NCBI GenBank assembly: GCA_017617145.1
Contig: JAFZWX010000183.1
Span: 1-38,092 of the forward strand
DNA: 38,092 bases
From: Treponema sp.
GTDB taxonomy: Bacteria > Spirochaetota > Spirochaetia > Treponematales > Treponemataceae
Direction: 5' to 3'
Shown here: one piece after another, positions 24,419 through 33,388 of the stretch
How the letters are laid out: the number at the start of each line of letters is the position of its first letter
Numbering within the stretch: position 1 is the stretch's first letter
Program-made: the position numbers and the translations under genes
The notes under the pieces: generated by a model
Databases searched by the model: none
What the model was told of the DNA's origin: nothing
The model's input: only the letters and a program-made list of their open reading frames with translations

Positions 24419-26088
24419 ACGCCGCCCTCCAGAGGTAATTCAATTTTAATTTCCATACCGTCGTTTTGCGAGGTAAAAAACTCTATACTGCCACCAATCA
24501 GTTCCATCCTGTCTTTCATTGAACGTAAGCCCAGATGCTCTTTGCTTTTGAGTCGTCGTTCAAGCTCGTTTTGATTGCAGCCAATGCCGTCGTCGGTAAC
24601 ATAAATCAAAAGAGAGTCGCCTTCTTTTTCTCCATCCTTTTTCATAAAAATAGAAGCCTGCGTTGCATAAGAATGTTTTTCTATATTTGTAAGCGCTTCC
24701 TGAATTACGCGGAAAAGATTCTGAGTAATTTCTTTTTCGAGCACCGGATATTCAAAGCCGTCATCAACTTTAAAAACACAAGGAATATGAGTTCGCGACG
24801 TAAACTGCTGAACAAGTGAATTGATAATAGAAATAAGTTCAACCTTGGAAGATTCTCCATCACTATGACTTGCAAGCTCGGCTGGAGTTAGATTGTAGCA
24901 GATATTGCGCAGCTTAATGATACAGTCTGTTGCAAGATCGGCAATTTTTGTCTGCCTCTGACGCGAAGCTTCATCAATAACAAGATTTTCAGTTTCGAGC
25001 CTGAGCACACGGATATCCTGAACAACAGAATCGTGAATATCGCGGCTGATTTTTGCTCGCTCTTTTTCCTGAATATCAAAAATCATTTTGTTGCGTTCTT
25101 TAAGAAGCTTTTCGGTAAGCTTGTTCTGTCTGATTTTTTTGATAAGCAGAATTATTAAAAAGACTGCTGTAAAAATAAGACAAACAAAAGCTAAAGCCTG
25201 TAATGCAAGCTGCCACGGTTTTTGCTGACGGAGCATTGGAAGTAATCCGTTTTCGTAACGCTTATCAATAATCAGAGCTTTCCTTTTTGCAGCCCAATAG
25301 CTTTCATATTTTTTAAGCCTGCCGTTTACACAGTTGTACAGCCACCACGAACTTGTATCTATGTCGCAAATTAAAAGAGAGTAGTCTGTAGTTTGAAAAA
25401 CTCCTTCATCGAGAGATTTTATAAGTAAGGATTTGTCCTTGTTTGTCTGATGTTCATAATTTTCAAAGGCATTAAACGAAACTGTGTCTGCAGCGCGCGG
25501 TACCCTAAAAACAAAATTTCCTTTTGAATCTTCTATTTGATAAAGTCTGCTTCCCAAAACATTTCCATTACTATAACTGTCATGCAAAAACCACACGCCT
25601 GTTTTGTTTACAAGAAAATGTCCGATTCCGCTTTCCATGACCTGATATTCTAAATTTACAAAAGGCTGATTTGTATTGTAAGTCTGCGTTGCAATGTAAA
25701 GTCCCTGAGTGTTTTTTTCTGAATTGTCATTTGCCCAGGCCGAAGTAAAATAAAACTTTTTTGAATAAGGACTGAACACAAGGCTTTTTATGGAATTAGA
25801 TGATGTATAAAGCATATCCCACAATGGCCTGATTTTAGAATCTCTGTTAGTTCCTGCGTGAAAAACCCAGACAACAGAATGTTCACCGTCTGCCTGATTT
25901 GTTGCCATTAAAAAAAGAGAATTATCTTCGTTGCCCGCACATGCCACAACATCAGTTTTTAAAAATTCATTTTTCTGAATTGTCCAGCTTTCTGCATATT
26001 CAGCCGCTTCTTCTTCCGTAAGCGAAAAAAGTGCAGTTGATGATATTAGTAAAAGTGCAGCAATAAAAAGGATTTTTCTACGCATCAT
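24415..26088 (-). CDS. Membrane sensor histidine kinase (HisKA_3 type)
   Basis: 557 residues from the ATG at 26088. A signal-type segment (about 2-22), an extracytoplasmic sensor region of about 260 residues rich in strands, and a membrane segment (ALQALAFVCLIFTAVFLIIL) precede the kinase core. The phospho-acceptor helix is ISRDIHDSVVQDIRVL with His352. The ATPase domain shows VIQEALTNIEKHS and VTDDGIGC. It pairs with the overlapping NarL-type regulator. The ligand is unknown; a beta-glucan breakdown product is a reasonable guess from the adjacent GH5 genes. Translation appears leaderless, since TATTAT ends 6 nt before the ATG. Confidence 0.9.
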   Translation of the reverse strand: MMRRKILFIAALLLISSTALFSLTEEEAAEYAESWTIQKNEFLKTDVVACAGNEDNSLFLMATNQADGEHSVVWVFHAGTNRDSKIRPLWDMLYTSSNSIKSLVFSPYSKKFYFTSAWANDNSEKNTQGLYIATQTYNTNQPFVNLEYQVMESGIGHFLVNKTGVWFLHDSYSNGNVLGSRLYQIEDSKGNFVFRVPRAADTVSFNAFENYEHQTNKDKSLLIKSLDEGVFQTTDYSLLICDIDTSSWWLYNCVNGRLKKYESYWAAKRKALIIDKRYENGLLPMLRQQKPWQLALQALAFVCLIFTAVFLIILLIKKIRQNKLTEKLLKERNKMIFDIQEKERAKISRDIHDSVVQDIRVLRLETENLVIDEASRQRQTKIADLATDCIIKLRNICYNLTPAELASHSDGESSKVELISIINSLVQQFTSRTHIPCVFKVDDGFEYPVLEKEITQNLFRVIQEALTNIEKHSYATQASIFMKKDGEKEGDSLLIYVTDDGIGCNQNELERRLKSKEHLGLRSMKDRMELIGGSIEFFTSQNDGMEIKIELPLEGGV

Positions 26089-26094
26089 ACAACT

Positions 26095-26136
26095 ATAATA
26101 CTTCAAAATACCCGAATGCGATAGAGAGTTAAACTC
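26095..26136 (-). promoter_or_regulatory. Two-component operon promoter with GAGTTNAACTC palindrome
   Basis: The palindrome GAGTT-A-AACTC (26126-26136) is centred at 26131. A TATTAT -10 starts at 26100 on the minus strand, 31 bp away. No good -35 is present, which suits an activator-dependent promoter. An overlapping TATAGT could also be the -10. Confidence 0.55.
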
Positions 26137-26148
26137 ACAAATTTCATC

Positions 26149-26238
26149 GTCATTCCCGTACTTGAAATACTTGTGTCATTCCCGTGCTTGACACGGGAAT
26201 CTCTCTTGTAAATAGATTGTCGGGTCAAGCCCGACAAT
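26149..26238. repeat. Palindromic repeat cluster between the kinase and GH5 copy 3
   Basis: A partial unit, GTCATTCCCGTACTTGA (26149-26165), is followed by TTCCCGTG-CTTGA-CACGGGAA (26179-26199) and ATTGTCGGG-TCAAG-CCCGACAAT (26216-26238). The last is identical in the 23-bp core to 23731-23753. Confidence 0.9.
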
Positions 26239-26257
26239 GACATTCTCATAAAATTGT

Positions 26258-26299
26258 GAGTTCAACTCTGTATTTTTTTAGAAAAAGCTGGTGCATAAT
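26258..26299 (+). promoter_or_regulatory. GH5 copy 3 promoter with GAGTTNAACTC palindrome
   Basis: GAGTT-C-AACTC (26258-26268) is centred at 26263, 31 bp before the first base of the -10 CATAAT (26294-26299), which is preceded by TG as in an extended -10. The -35 is poor. Confidence 0.6.
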
Positions 26300-26318
26300 T
26301 AAACTAAAGGAGATTTTT

Positions 26319-28397
26319 ATGAAAAAACTATTTTTTGTTTTGATTCTTGTGTGCTGTGTGGCATTGAGTTTTGCGCAGAATGTAAAACCGTATACAGCTG
26401 ATCTGAACAGTTTTCCTGCCACAAACGGTGACAAAACTGCAAGTTTCAATAAAACAACAAAAACAATAACAATCAAACAAAATCAGCCGGGTACAGAAAA
26501 CGGTATATATCTTGATCTTAAATACCTTGATATCAGCGATTATAACATAGTCAGGTTTAAATATACTGTTCCGACAGATTACGGTTTTTATTTTATTCTT
26601 AACTATGATGACAACAGTAATCTTGCGTGGAATGAATATTGTACCTATTGTCCAGGTTATCTTACAGAAATGGTAATTCCCCTAAGCCCGGAAAAGAAAA
26701 GATTAAATGGAATTGAATTAAAAAATCTTTGGAATATAAGTTGTCAGCAGATTATTCTTGAAGCAATTACGCTGGAAAAAGTTTCAAATCCTCAGAAAAC
26801 TGATGTTTTTGCAAGTGATGAGCCGCCTGTAATTGATATTGCAACATCCGGCACAATTAACGAAAAACTTACAGCCTGGGATTTTGTACAGAAGCTTGGA
26901 GCTGGTTTTCAGTATATGTGTTTTACATGTGGCACAAACTCGCTTGATATGGGAATGGATATTTACAGCTGGACAGGTTTTTCAAAACCAACAAAAGAAC
27001 AGATTCTGTTTTTAAAAGAAAAAGGTTTTAAAACTATAAGGCTTCAAACAAGTCCAGGACTGGGACATATTCTTGACGAAAACTACACTATAGATCCAAG
27101 GTATATTAATGAAATCAAGAAGGTTATTGACTGGTGTATAGAAGAAGATTTGTATGTTATTCTTTGCGGTGCTTTTGCAGAAGACACTGGCGGGAATGAA
27201 TTCAAAAGAAGGGTGGAGATTGGTGATAAACATTTTGCCGATTACTATGTAAATGAAAAATATAAAAAAGAATCAAAAAAGTTTATTGAAGCAATGTGGA
27301 GACAGTATGCACAGGCCTTCAACAATTCTTATGACGAGCATCTTATTTTTGAAACCTTGAATGAACCTGTAGATATGCTTCACGAGCATGCCTGGCAACC
27401 ACAGAATAATTGTTCTGGGTGTAAAAAATCTTTTGCAATATTGAATGAATATAATCAGCTTATAGTAGATACTATCCGTTCTACCGGTGGAAACAATGCT
27501 ACCCGTTTTGTAATGATAGAAGGTCTGGGTGCAAGATGGTACACTATTACATCTAATCTTTTTAAGTTGCCAAAAGATAAAGCAAAAGACAAGTTAATTC
27601 CAACATATCATCATTATCCTATGGGTGGTGCAGAAGAGTATTCTAATAAATATTATACCGACGGAATAAAAGAAACAATTACAGAATCTTTTGCTGCTTT
27701 AGATAAAAAATATTTTTCTAAGCATATTCCGGTTTATCTTGGTGAAACAAGTCAGAGCCGTCACACTCTTATTCTGGAACGCATAAAAATGATGAAAGAT
27801 ATAATGGCAGAAGTTACAAAAGCTGGTCGTTCCTGTGCTGCCTGCTTTCATAGTGACGGTGATTTAACCGGATATTCAAGTCCTTTCTTTGGTTATTATG
27901 ATTGCTGGGAGCTTAAATGGTATGATGAAGAATTTGTCGACACATTTGTTTACGGTGCTAGTGGCAAGGAATATAAGCTGAGTGACGATTTTGTAAAAAA
28001 GAATACTGTGAAAATTGAAAGCATTGTTGGTAAGGAATTGTTGCAGGGACCTTATGAAATTAAAAGCTGGAATGCCTATAGAATGAAATCATCAACATTC
28101 TATGACTCAACGCCTGCAAAATATAAGCTTGTTATTGAACTTGAAAAGACTGGTTCAGATCCAAGACTGGAACTTGCTTATATTGATTTTAATGGAGTCT
28201 GGCATAACAGTGCTAATACACCATTATTACAAAGCCTTAAAGTAAAAGGCGGTGCTTATGATGGAAATGTTCTTGTTAATTCAGATACTGTTGAAATTAC
28301 CATTAACGAAAAGCTTGCAAAAGTTCTTCCGAATTGTGATTCGGTTTATCTTAATGGTCAGAACATCATTTTGAAGTCTGTGAAGGTGGTGGAGTAA
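26319..28397 (+). CDS. GH5 family glycoside hydrolase, secreted (copy 3)
   Basis: 692 residues from the ATG at 26319, which has AGGAG upstream. A signal peptide ends near LSFA. Domains are as in the other copies. Acid/base is FETLNEP (Glu349), followed by LHEH and CSGC; HHYPM and nucleophile PVYLGE (Glu476) come later. The strand-3 segment reads LCGAFAE. The 5' region from the GAGTT palindrome to the signal peptide is nearly identical to that of copy 4, so the duplication included the promoter. The neighbouring ATPase gene ends 2 nt past its stop codon on the opposite strand. Confidence 0.86.
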   Translation: MKKLFFVLILVCCVALSFAQNVKPYTADLNSFPATNGDKTASFNKTTKTITIKQNQPGTENGIYLDLKYLDISDYNIVRFKYTVPTDYGFYFILNYDDNSNLAWNEYCTYCPGYLTEMVIPLSPEKKRLNGIELKNLWNISCQQIILEAITLEKVSNPQKTDVFASDEPPVIDIATSGTINEKLTAWDFVQKLGAGFQYMCFTCGTNSLDMGMDIYSWTGFSKPTKEQILFLKEKGFKTIRLQTSPGLGHILDENYTIDPRYINEIKKVIDWCIEEDLYVILCGAFAEDTGGNEFKRRVEIGDKHFADYYVNEKYKKESKKFIEAMWRQYAQAFNNSYDEHLIFETLNEPVDMLHEHAWQPQNNCSGCKKSFAILNEYNQLIVDTIRSTGGNNATRFVMIEGLGARWYTITSNLFKLPKDKAKDKLIPTYHHYPMGGAEEYSNKYYTDGIKETITESFAALDKKYFSKHIPVYLGETSQSRHTLILERIKMMKDIMAEVTKAGRSCAACFHSDGDLTGYSSPFFGYYDCWELKWYDEEFVDTFVYGASGKEYKLSDDFVKKNTVKIESIVGKELLQGPYEIKSWNAYRMKSSTFYDSTPAKYKLVIELEKTGSDPRLELAYIDFNGVWHNSANTPLLQSLKVKGGAYDGNVLVNSDTVEITINEKLAKVLPNCDSVYLNGQNIILKSVKVVE

Positions 28398-28399
28398 AC

Positions 28400-29707
28400 T
28401 TAATTCCTTAGACAGCCAACAGGTATTACTTTTACACCATTTTCGGTTGTGTATGACATTGAGGCATTTGCACAAATTATAATCAGCAAATCAGGTTCAC
28501 GATATAAAACACCAGGATGTTCTTTGTTTTCTGAGGCTTCCTGGTTGTGTTTTTTTATTACATCAACAAATTTAAGCAGATTCTTTTCAGCTGCAGGAAC
28601 TGCATTTTCGCCGGTTTTGATTTCTATAAGGGCATATCGTCCGTCTGCAAGCTGATACACGGCATCAGCCTCAAGCCCCATGTCATCACTATAGTGCATG
28701 ACTCTGGCATTTTGGATTTCTGCATAAGCCAGAAGATCCCTTAAAACCATGTTTTCAAATACATGCCCAAATAGATCTAAATCTTTATAGAAATAATCAG
28801 GTTTTATTCCAAGCGCTGCCAGACCAATGGACGGATCTATGAAGATATGTTTTTTTGCAGCCCTGATTGCTGTTCTGGATCTTATTTGAGGTGTCCATGC
28901 ATCAATGTCCTTTATTACAAACAGGTTTTCCAGTACTTCAATATACGAAGAAAAAGTAATATCCGTAATGTTTTGTGTTGCCTGTACATCAGCAAAGAGA
29001 ACCTTCTTCTTTGCAAGCGTTGCCATGTTTCTGGCATACGACCATAAAATTGTTCTTGCCCATTCCGGATTCCTTTTTACTCCATCAATGGCACTTACAT
29101 CTTTTTTATATATTTGTTCATAATAGTCTGTTGCAATCTGAAGTTTTGCCTCTTTGTCATCTATTGCAAGACATCTTGGCCATCCGCCTCTGGAAACAAT
29201 ATAGAATAAATCTTCTAATGTAATATCGCTTTTATTACCATCAATATTGTATTCTTTTTCCTCAAATAGTTTAGAAAGAGAAATCGAACCATTAGAATCG
29301 TTTGTTTCAAATAGTGTCATAGGAAACATTACAATTTCCGAAATTCTTCCTGTCCCTGTATGAGGAGTATCCGCTTTTTTACTTGTTGAACCGGTCAGAA
29401 AGTATTCTCCTGTTGATTCGGGATTATCATCGCAGTCTTTTCTTATAGTGCCCCAAATCTTTGGAGCATCCTGCCATTCATCAAAGAGAATTGGCTTTTC
29501 ATTTTTCAAGAACAATTTTGGAGAGGTTTCTGCTATGTTTAAATAACCGTCTCTTTTTTCTTCATCCTGGAATTCAATTATAGTCTTACAGCGTTCCTTT
29601 GCGGTTCGTGTTTTTCCGCATCCCTTTGGACCTACTATATTTATTGCATTGAATGCCTTTATCCTGTCGTCAATTTCTTTATCAACAAGTCTTGGAAAAT
29701 AATTCAT
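28400..29707 (-). CDS. AAA_14/DUF4143 ATPase (copy 1)
   Basis: 435 residues. Walker A is GPKGCGKT (26-33) and a Walker B-like ILFDEWQDAP follows near 73-82; LTGST is the sensor-like segment. The C-terminal DUF4143 part ends with a possible PD-(D/E)XK-type site: EADAVYQL followed by YALIEIKTGE. Families of this build are common, often mobile or accessory, and mostly uncharacterised. The start ATG has a weak TAGG ribosome site with TATAAT upstream. Three 16-bp direct repeats lie 54-115 nt upstream of the start. It sits between GH5 copies 3 and 4. Confidence 0.85.
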   Translation of the reverse strand: MNYFPRLVDKEIDDRIKAFNAINIVGPKGCGKTRTAKERCKTIIEFQDEEKRDGYLNIAETSPKLFLKNEKPILFDEWQDAPKIWGTIRKDCDDNPESTGEYFLTGSTSKKADTPHTGTGRISEIVMFPMTLFETNDSNGSISLSKLFEEKEYNIDGNKSDITLEDLFYIVSRGGWPRCLAIDDKEAKLQIATDYYEQIYKKDVSAIDGVKRNPEWARTILWSYARNMATLAKKKVLFADVQATQNITDITFSSYIEVLENLFVIKDIDAWTPQIRSRTAIRAAKKHIFIDPSIGLAALGIKPDYFYKDLDLFGHVFENMVLRDLLAYAEIQNARVMHYSDDMGLEADAVYQLADGRYALIEIKTGENAVPAAEKNLLKFVDVIKKHNQEASENKEHPGVLYREPDLLIIICANASMSYTTENGVKVIPVGCLRN

Positions 29708-29760
29708 TATTTAACCTACCTATCACTATTATTATAGATTTAAGACCATAAATCAAGTTT

Positions 29761-29822
29761 ATTTTGTATTTTTCGAGTATTTTATTTTGTATTTTTCGAA
29801 AGATTTGTTTTGTGTTTTTCGA
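29761..29822. repeat. Three direct repeats upstream of ATPase copy 1
   Basis: ATTTTGTATTTTTCGA occurs at 29761-29776 and 29784-29799, and as GTTTTGTGTTTTTCGA at 29807-29822. The period is exactly 23 bp. They lie between the divergent ATPase and GH5 copy 4 starts. Confidence 0.9.
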
Positions 29823-29885
29823 TTTTTTTATGTAAAAACACAGTGGATTGGTAAAAACCTAAAGTCAATAAATGAATAAAATTGT

Positions 29886-29927
29886 GAGTTCAACTCTGTA
29901 TTATTTTAGAAAAAGCTGTTGCATAAT
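29886..29927 (+). promoter_or_regulatory. GH5 copy 4 promoter with GAGTTNAACTC palindrome
   Basis: GAGTT-C-AACTC (29886-29896) is centred at 29891, 31 bp before the first base of CATAAT (29922-29927). The block matches the copy 3 promoter closely. Confidence 0.6.
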
Positions 29928-29946
29928 CAAAATACAGGAGATTTTT

Positions 29947-31980
29947 ATGAAAAAACTACTTTGTATTTTGATTCTTGCGTGCTGCGGGGCACTTGGTTTT
30001 GCGCAGAATGTGTACCAGCTTGATTTGAACAAGTTTCCGGCCACAAACGAAACTAAAACTGCGGCATACGACAAGGCTTCCAAAACTGTCACACTAAATT
30101 CCAAAGGTGATGACGCCAATTTGTTTATGTGGCTTGATCAGCTTGATATTTCAAAATACAACATCATAAAAGTAAAGTATTCTCCATTAGATAATTGTGG
30201 TTTTTATTTTTCATTAAATTATGCAGACAGCAATGTAAACTGGGAAGATGCAGTTTCGTGGTGTCCGTCATATCTTTCCGAAGTAGTTATTCCCCTTATA
30301 AGCGGTCAGAAAAAGCTGAATGGTATTTCAATTAATAAAGACAAGTTTTACTGCTATGACAAAATGCGAATTAAGCTTGAGTCAATCACGCTGGAAAAAG
30401 TTGACAATCCAAAGAAAACAGATTTTTATGACTATGAGGAAACTCCTGTAATAGACACCGCTGCAACCGTAACGATTAATGCAAAAGCCACAGCCTGGGA
30501 TTTTGTAAAAGGCTTTGGTGTAGGAAAAGAATTCCTGGCTTTTTTAAGCTTTGATACAGGTGGAATTGATACTGGCCTGGATTATAATTATGCAGGTGAA
30601 CGCAGGCCTACAAAAGAGATTCTGCATTTCCTGAAAGAAAAGGGTTTTACAAGCATAAGACTCCAGACTCATCCTGGAACACACTTGATGGATGATAAAT
30701 ATACAATACACCCGACTTTCCTGAAAATGATAAAAGAAACTATCAACTGGGCGATTGAAGAAGATATGTATGTAATTCTTTGCGGACCGCCAAATGATGT
30801 TATGAACAGACCTGAAGTTACAGACGATGCCAATTTTGCAGGTTATCTTGTAAGTGCAGATTATAAGAAAGAATCAGAAGCGTTTTTAAAAGCTGTATGG
30901 AAACAATATGCAACTGCCTTTAATAATTCTTATGACGAGCATTTGATTTTTGAAACTCTGAATGAACCTGTAGACCGTTTTCATGAGCATAATTTTTATG
31001 AGACAGAAGATTGTGCTGTATGTAAAAAAGATTTTGCAATCTTGAATGAGTATAATCAGTTGATTGTTGATACAATCCGTTCTACCGGCGGAAACAACGC
31101 TAACCGGTTTATTATGGTTGAAGGACTTGCCGCCCGATGGAGCACTATTGCAACAAATCTTTTTAAGCTGCCTAAGGATAAAGCAAAAAATAAACTGATT
31201 CCGACAATTCATATTTATCCTATGCAGAATAGTAATATTTATACAGATGCTCTTAAGAAAGATGTTATTACTGATTGTTTTGCGGCTTTGGATAAATATT
31301 ATTTTTCAAAAAAGATTCCGGTTATTGTTTCAGAAATCAATACATCACGTTTTAATAATGTTGTTGAGCGCATAAATTGTATTAAGGATTTTATGGCAGA
31401 AGTCAACAAATCTAACCGTTCCTGTGCCGTTTCATTTTTTGAATGTCCGGACAATGATAATACAGACGGATTCCGTTATTACGACCGTGAAACCTTGGAA
31501 TGGCTGGATCAGGAATATGTGAATACCTTTTTGTATGCTGCAAGAGGAAAGGATTACCCTTTGAGCCAGGATTTTATAAAGCAACACGAAATCAAATTTG
31601 AAAGTATAACAGGTAAGAATCTTTTAAAAGAACCTGTAGAAATGAAGTCCTGGGATAATATGTACAAAATAAGTGGAAACAGCTTGTATCGTACAACGCC
31701 GTCAAAGTATAAGTTTGTTTTTGAATTTGAAAAAACAGGTTCAGAGCCAATGCTTCAATTCGGCTACATCGATCTGAAAAAAGGCTGGCACGAAATTCCG
31801 CCGATTAAAAATGTCAAAATTAAAGGCGGAACACTTAAGGACGGCTGGTGCATAACAATAAAAGACGATGTTGTTGAATTAAGCATAGATTCCGCCCTTG
31901 CCAAAGACCTTGCTGAATCTGAAAACCTTGTCTTGAATGGTCAGCAGATCATCATCAAGTCGGTGAAGGTGGTGGAGTAA
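29947..31980 (+). CDS. GH5 family glycoside hydrolase, secreted (copy 4)
   Basis: 677 residues from the ATG at 29947 with AGGAG upstream. A signal peptide ends near LGFA. Acid/base is FETLNEP (Glu340), then FHEH and CAVC; HIYPM, and nucleophile PVIVSE (Glu463). The strand-3 segment reads LCGPPND. The N- and C-terminal beta-rich domains are retained, the latter ending IIIKSVKVVE like the others. It is flanked by two minus-strand DUF4143 ATPase genes, one divergent and one convergent 46 nt downstream. Confidence 0.86.
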   Translation: MKKLLCILILACCGALGFAQNVYQLDLNKFPATNETKTAAYDKASKTVTLNSKGDDANLFMWLDQLDISKYNIIKVKYSPLDNCGFYFSLNYADSNVNWEDAVSWCPSYLSEVVIPLISGQKKLNGISINKDKFYCYDKMRIKLESITLEKVDNPKKTDFYDYEETPVIDTAATVTINAKATAWDFVKGFGVGKEFLAFLSFDTGGIDTGLDYNYAGERRPTKEILHFLKEKGFTSIRLQTHPGTHLMDDKYTIHPTFLKMIKETINWAIEEDMYVILCGPPNDVMNRPEVTDDANFAGYLVSADYKKESEAFLKAVWKQYATAFNNSYDEHLIFETLNEPVDRFHEHNFYETEDCAVCKKDFAILNEYNQLIVDTIRSTGGNNANRFIMVEGLAARWSTIATNLFKLPKDKAKNKLIPTIHIYPMQNSNIYTDALKKDVITDCFAALDKYYFSKKIPVIVSEINTSRFNNVVERINCIKDFMAEVNKSNRSCAVSFFECPDNDNTDGFRYYDRETLEWLDQEYVNTFLYAARGKDYPLSQDFIKQHEIKFESITGKNLLKEPVEMKSWDNMYKISGNSLYRTTPSKYKFVFEFEKTGSEPMLQFGYIDLKKGWHEIPPIKNVKIKGGTLKDGWCITIKDDVVELSIDSALAKDLAESENLVLNGQQIIIKSVKVVE

Positions 31981-32026
31981 ACACTTTTTCAGGAGACTAA
32001 AATCAAAAAAAAAGAGTATCAAATTT

Positions 32027-33376
32027 TTATATACCTTCCAGATTTACTTTATAAACAAAATCTGGAAGTTTTGAATTTTGAATGAACATTGTCATGTAAA
32101 TTGGAAGGTATGAAATTTTTCCTGAGGTCTTGAGGTTTTCATTGCACAGGACATACGCTTTTTTTATATCATAATCAGGATATGTAAGAACATTTTTCAA
32201 GGCATTATGGCGGTCGTAGTCTTTCCCTGATTTTACTTCTATTGGTACAATTTCATCATCGACAGTAATAACAAAATCAAGTTCGCCTTGTTTTTTACTG
32301 TTATAATAGAAAAGGTTGAAACCGTGTGCTTTTAGTTCCTGTGCAACTGCATTTTCAAAGATAGCCCCAAAGTTAATTCCGTTTTCATTATTCAAAATCT
32401 TAAGCTGAATTCCCTGTGCATATTGGCTTGCAAGTAGTCCAACATCATTAGAAAAAAGCTTGAACAAATTGCGCTGTTTTGCAAGTTCCAGTGGAAGTGA
32501 AGGTGCTTCGACATTATATGTTGGCAATGCAACTCCTGCTTCTCTTAGCCAGATAAAACTGTTTTCATAGCGGCTGAACTTCAGGTTTTCATTAAGCTTT
32601 TTTAGAATGAAACGTTTGTTTTGAGAATTAAGCTCTGCAGGAATTAAATCAAAAATATCTTCAATGTAGAGTTTATTCTGTGGATCATATTGGGAAATAT
32701 CTTTTCTGTACATCTGCAGAATTGATTTTTGAACAGCCAGCACATTCTGAATATTATTGGTATCAATATAAGTCTGAACAACCGCAGGCATTCCTCCTGT
32801 TATCATATAAAGTCTGAAAAGCTGCATCATCTTTTCATGGATAACAGAATCAACGGGTGTCCGCTGTGCAAAGTTTTCTTTGAGTGTTTCAAAAATCTGC
32901 GGCTGAACTTTGCATGCTATGAAAAACTCCTCCAGATCCAACGGGTACATTTCTTTTATTGTCATAAAACCAACTGGCACGGAACGAATACTTTTTAATT
33001 CTATACCCAAAAGAGAACCACTCAAGGCATAACGATAGCTTCCTTCTTCAACAAGAAATTTTATTGCAGTTATAATTTCAGGTACCTTCTGAACTTCGTC
33101 AAAAAATATAAGGGTATTGCCTTTTTCCATAGGCTGATTCGTCAAGGCTGATATTCTAAGAAGGATGTCGTTTGCGTCTTTTGCATTATTAAAAGTTTCT
33201 ATTGCCTGAGGCATTTCAATAAAGTTAATTTCAATGAAGTTTTTGAAATGCGATTTCCCGAATTCGCGTATTACAAAGGATTTTCCAATCTGACGGGCCC
33301 CAGTTATAAGGAGAGCTTCGGTTCTATTTTCTGTGTAAAATTTTTCCAATTCCGAATAAATCTTTCTGAATAACAA
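32027..33376 (-). CDS. AAA_14/DUF4143 ATPase (copy 2)
   Basis: 449 residues. Walker A is GARQIGKS (26-33), Walker B is LIFFDEVQKVP, and ALSGSLLG is the sensor segment. The DUF4143 part ends with GELDFVITVDDEIVPIEVKSGK, a PD-(D/E)XK-like D...ExK arrangement. It is only distantly similar to copy 1. Translation starts at TTG (33376), fixed by a strong AAAGGAGG 7 nt upstream. Three 17-bp direct repeats extend from this ribosome site upstream (33389-33470), so any protein bound there would block expression. Confidence 0.87.
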   Translation of the reverse strand: MLFRKIYSELEKFYTENRTEALLITGARQIGKSFVIREFGKSHFKNFIEINFIEMPQAIETFNNAKDANDILLRISALTNQPMEKGNTLIFFDEVQKVPEIITAIKFLVEEGSYRYALSGSLLGIELKSIRSVPVGFMTIKEMYPLDLEEFFIACKVQPQIFETLKENFAQRTPVDSVIHEKMMQLFRLYMITGGMPAVVQTYIDTNNIQNVLAVQKSILQMYRKDISQYDPQNKLYIEDIFDLIPAELNSQNKRFILKKLNENLKFSRYENSFIWLREAGVALPTYNVEAPSLPLELAKQRNLFKLFSNDVGLLASQYAQGIQLKILNNENGINFGAIFENAVAQELKAHGFNLFYYNSKKQGELDFVITVDDEIVPIEVKSGKDYDRHNALKNVLTYPDYDIKKAYVLCNENLKTSGKISYLPIYMTMFIQNSKLPDFVYKVNLEGI

Positions 33377-33388
33377 AATTATACCTCC

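Noticed and set aside
29761..29822. Possible CRISPR array
   Set aside because: Only three T-rich 16-bp units with 7-bp gaps and no cas genes; it is better described as iteron-like. The same applies to 33389-33470.
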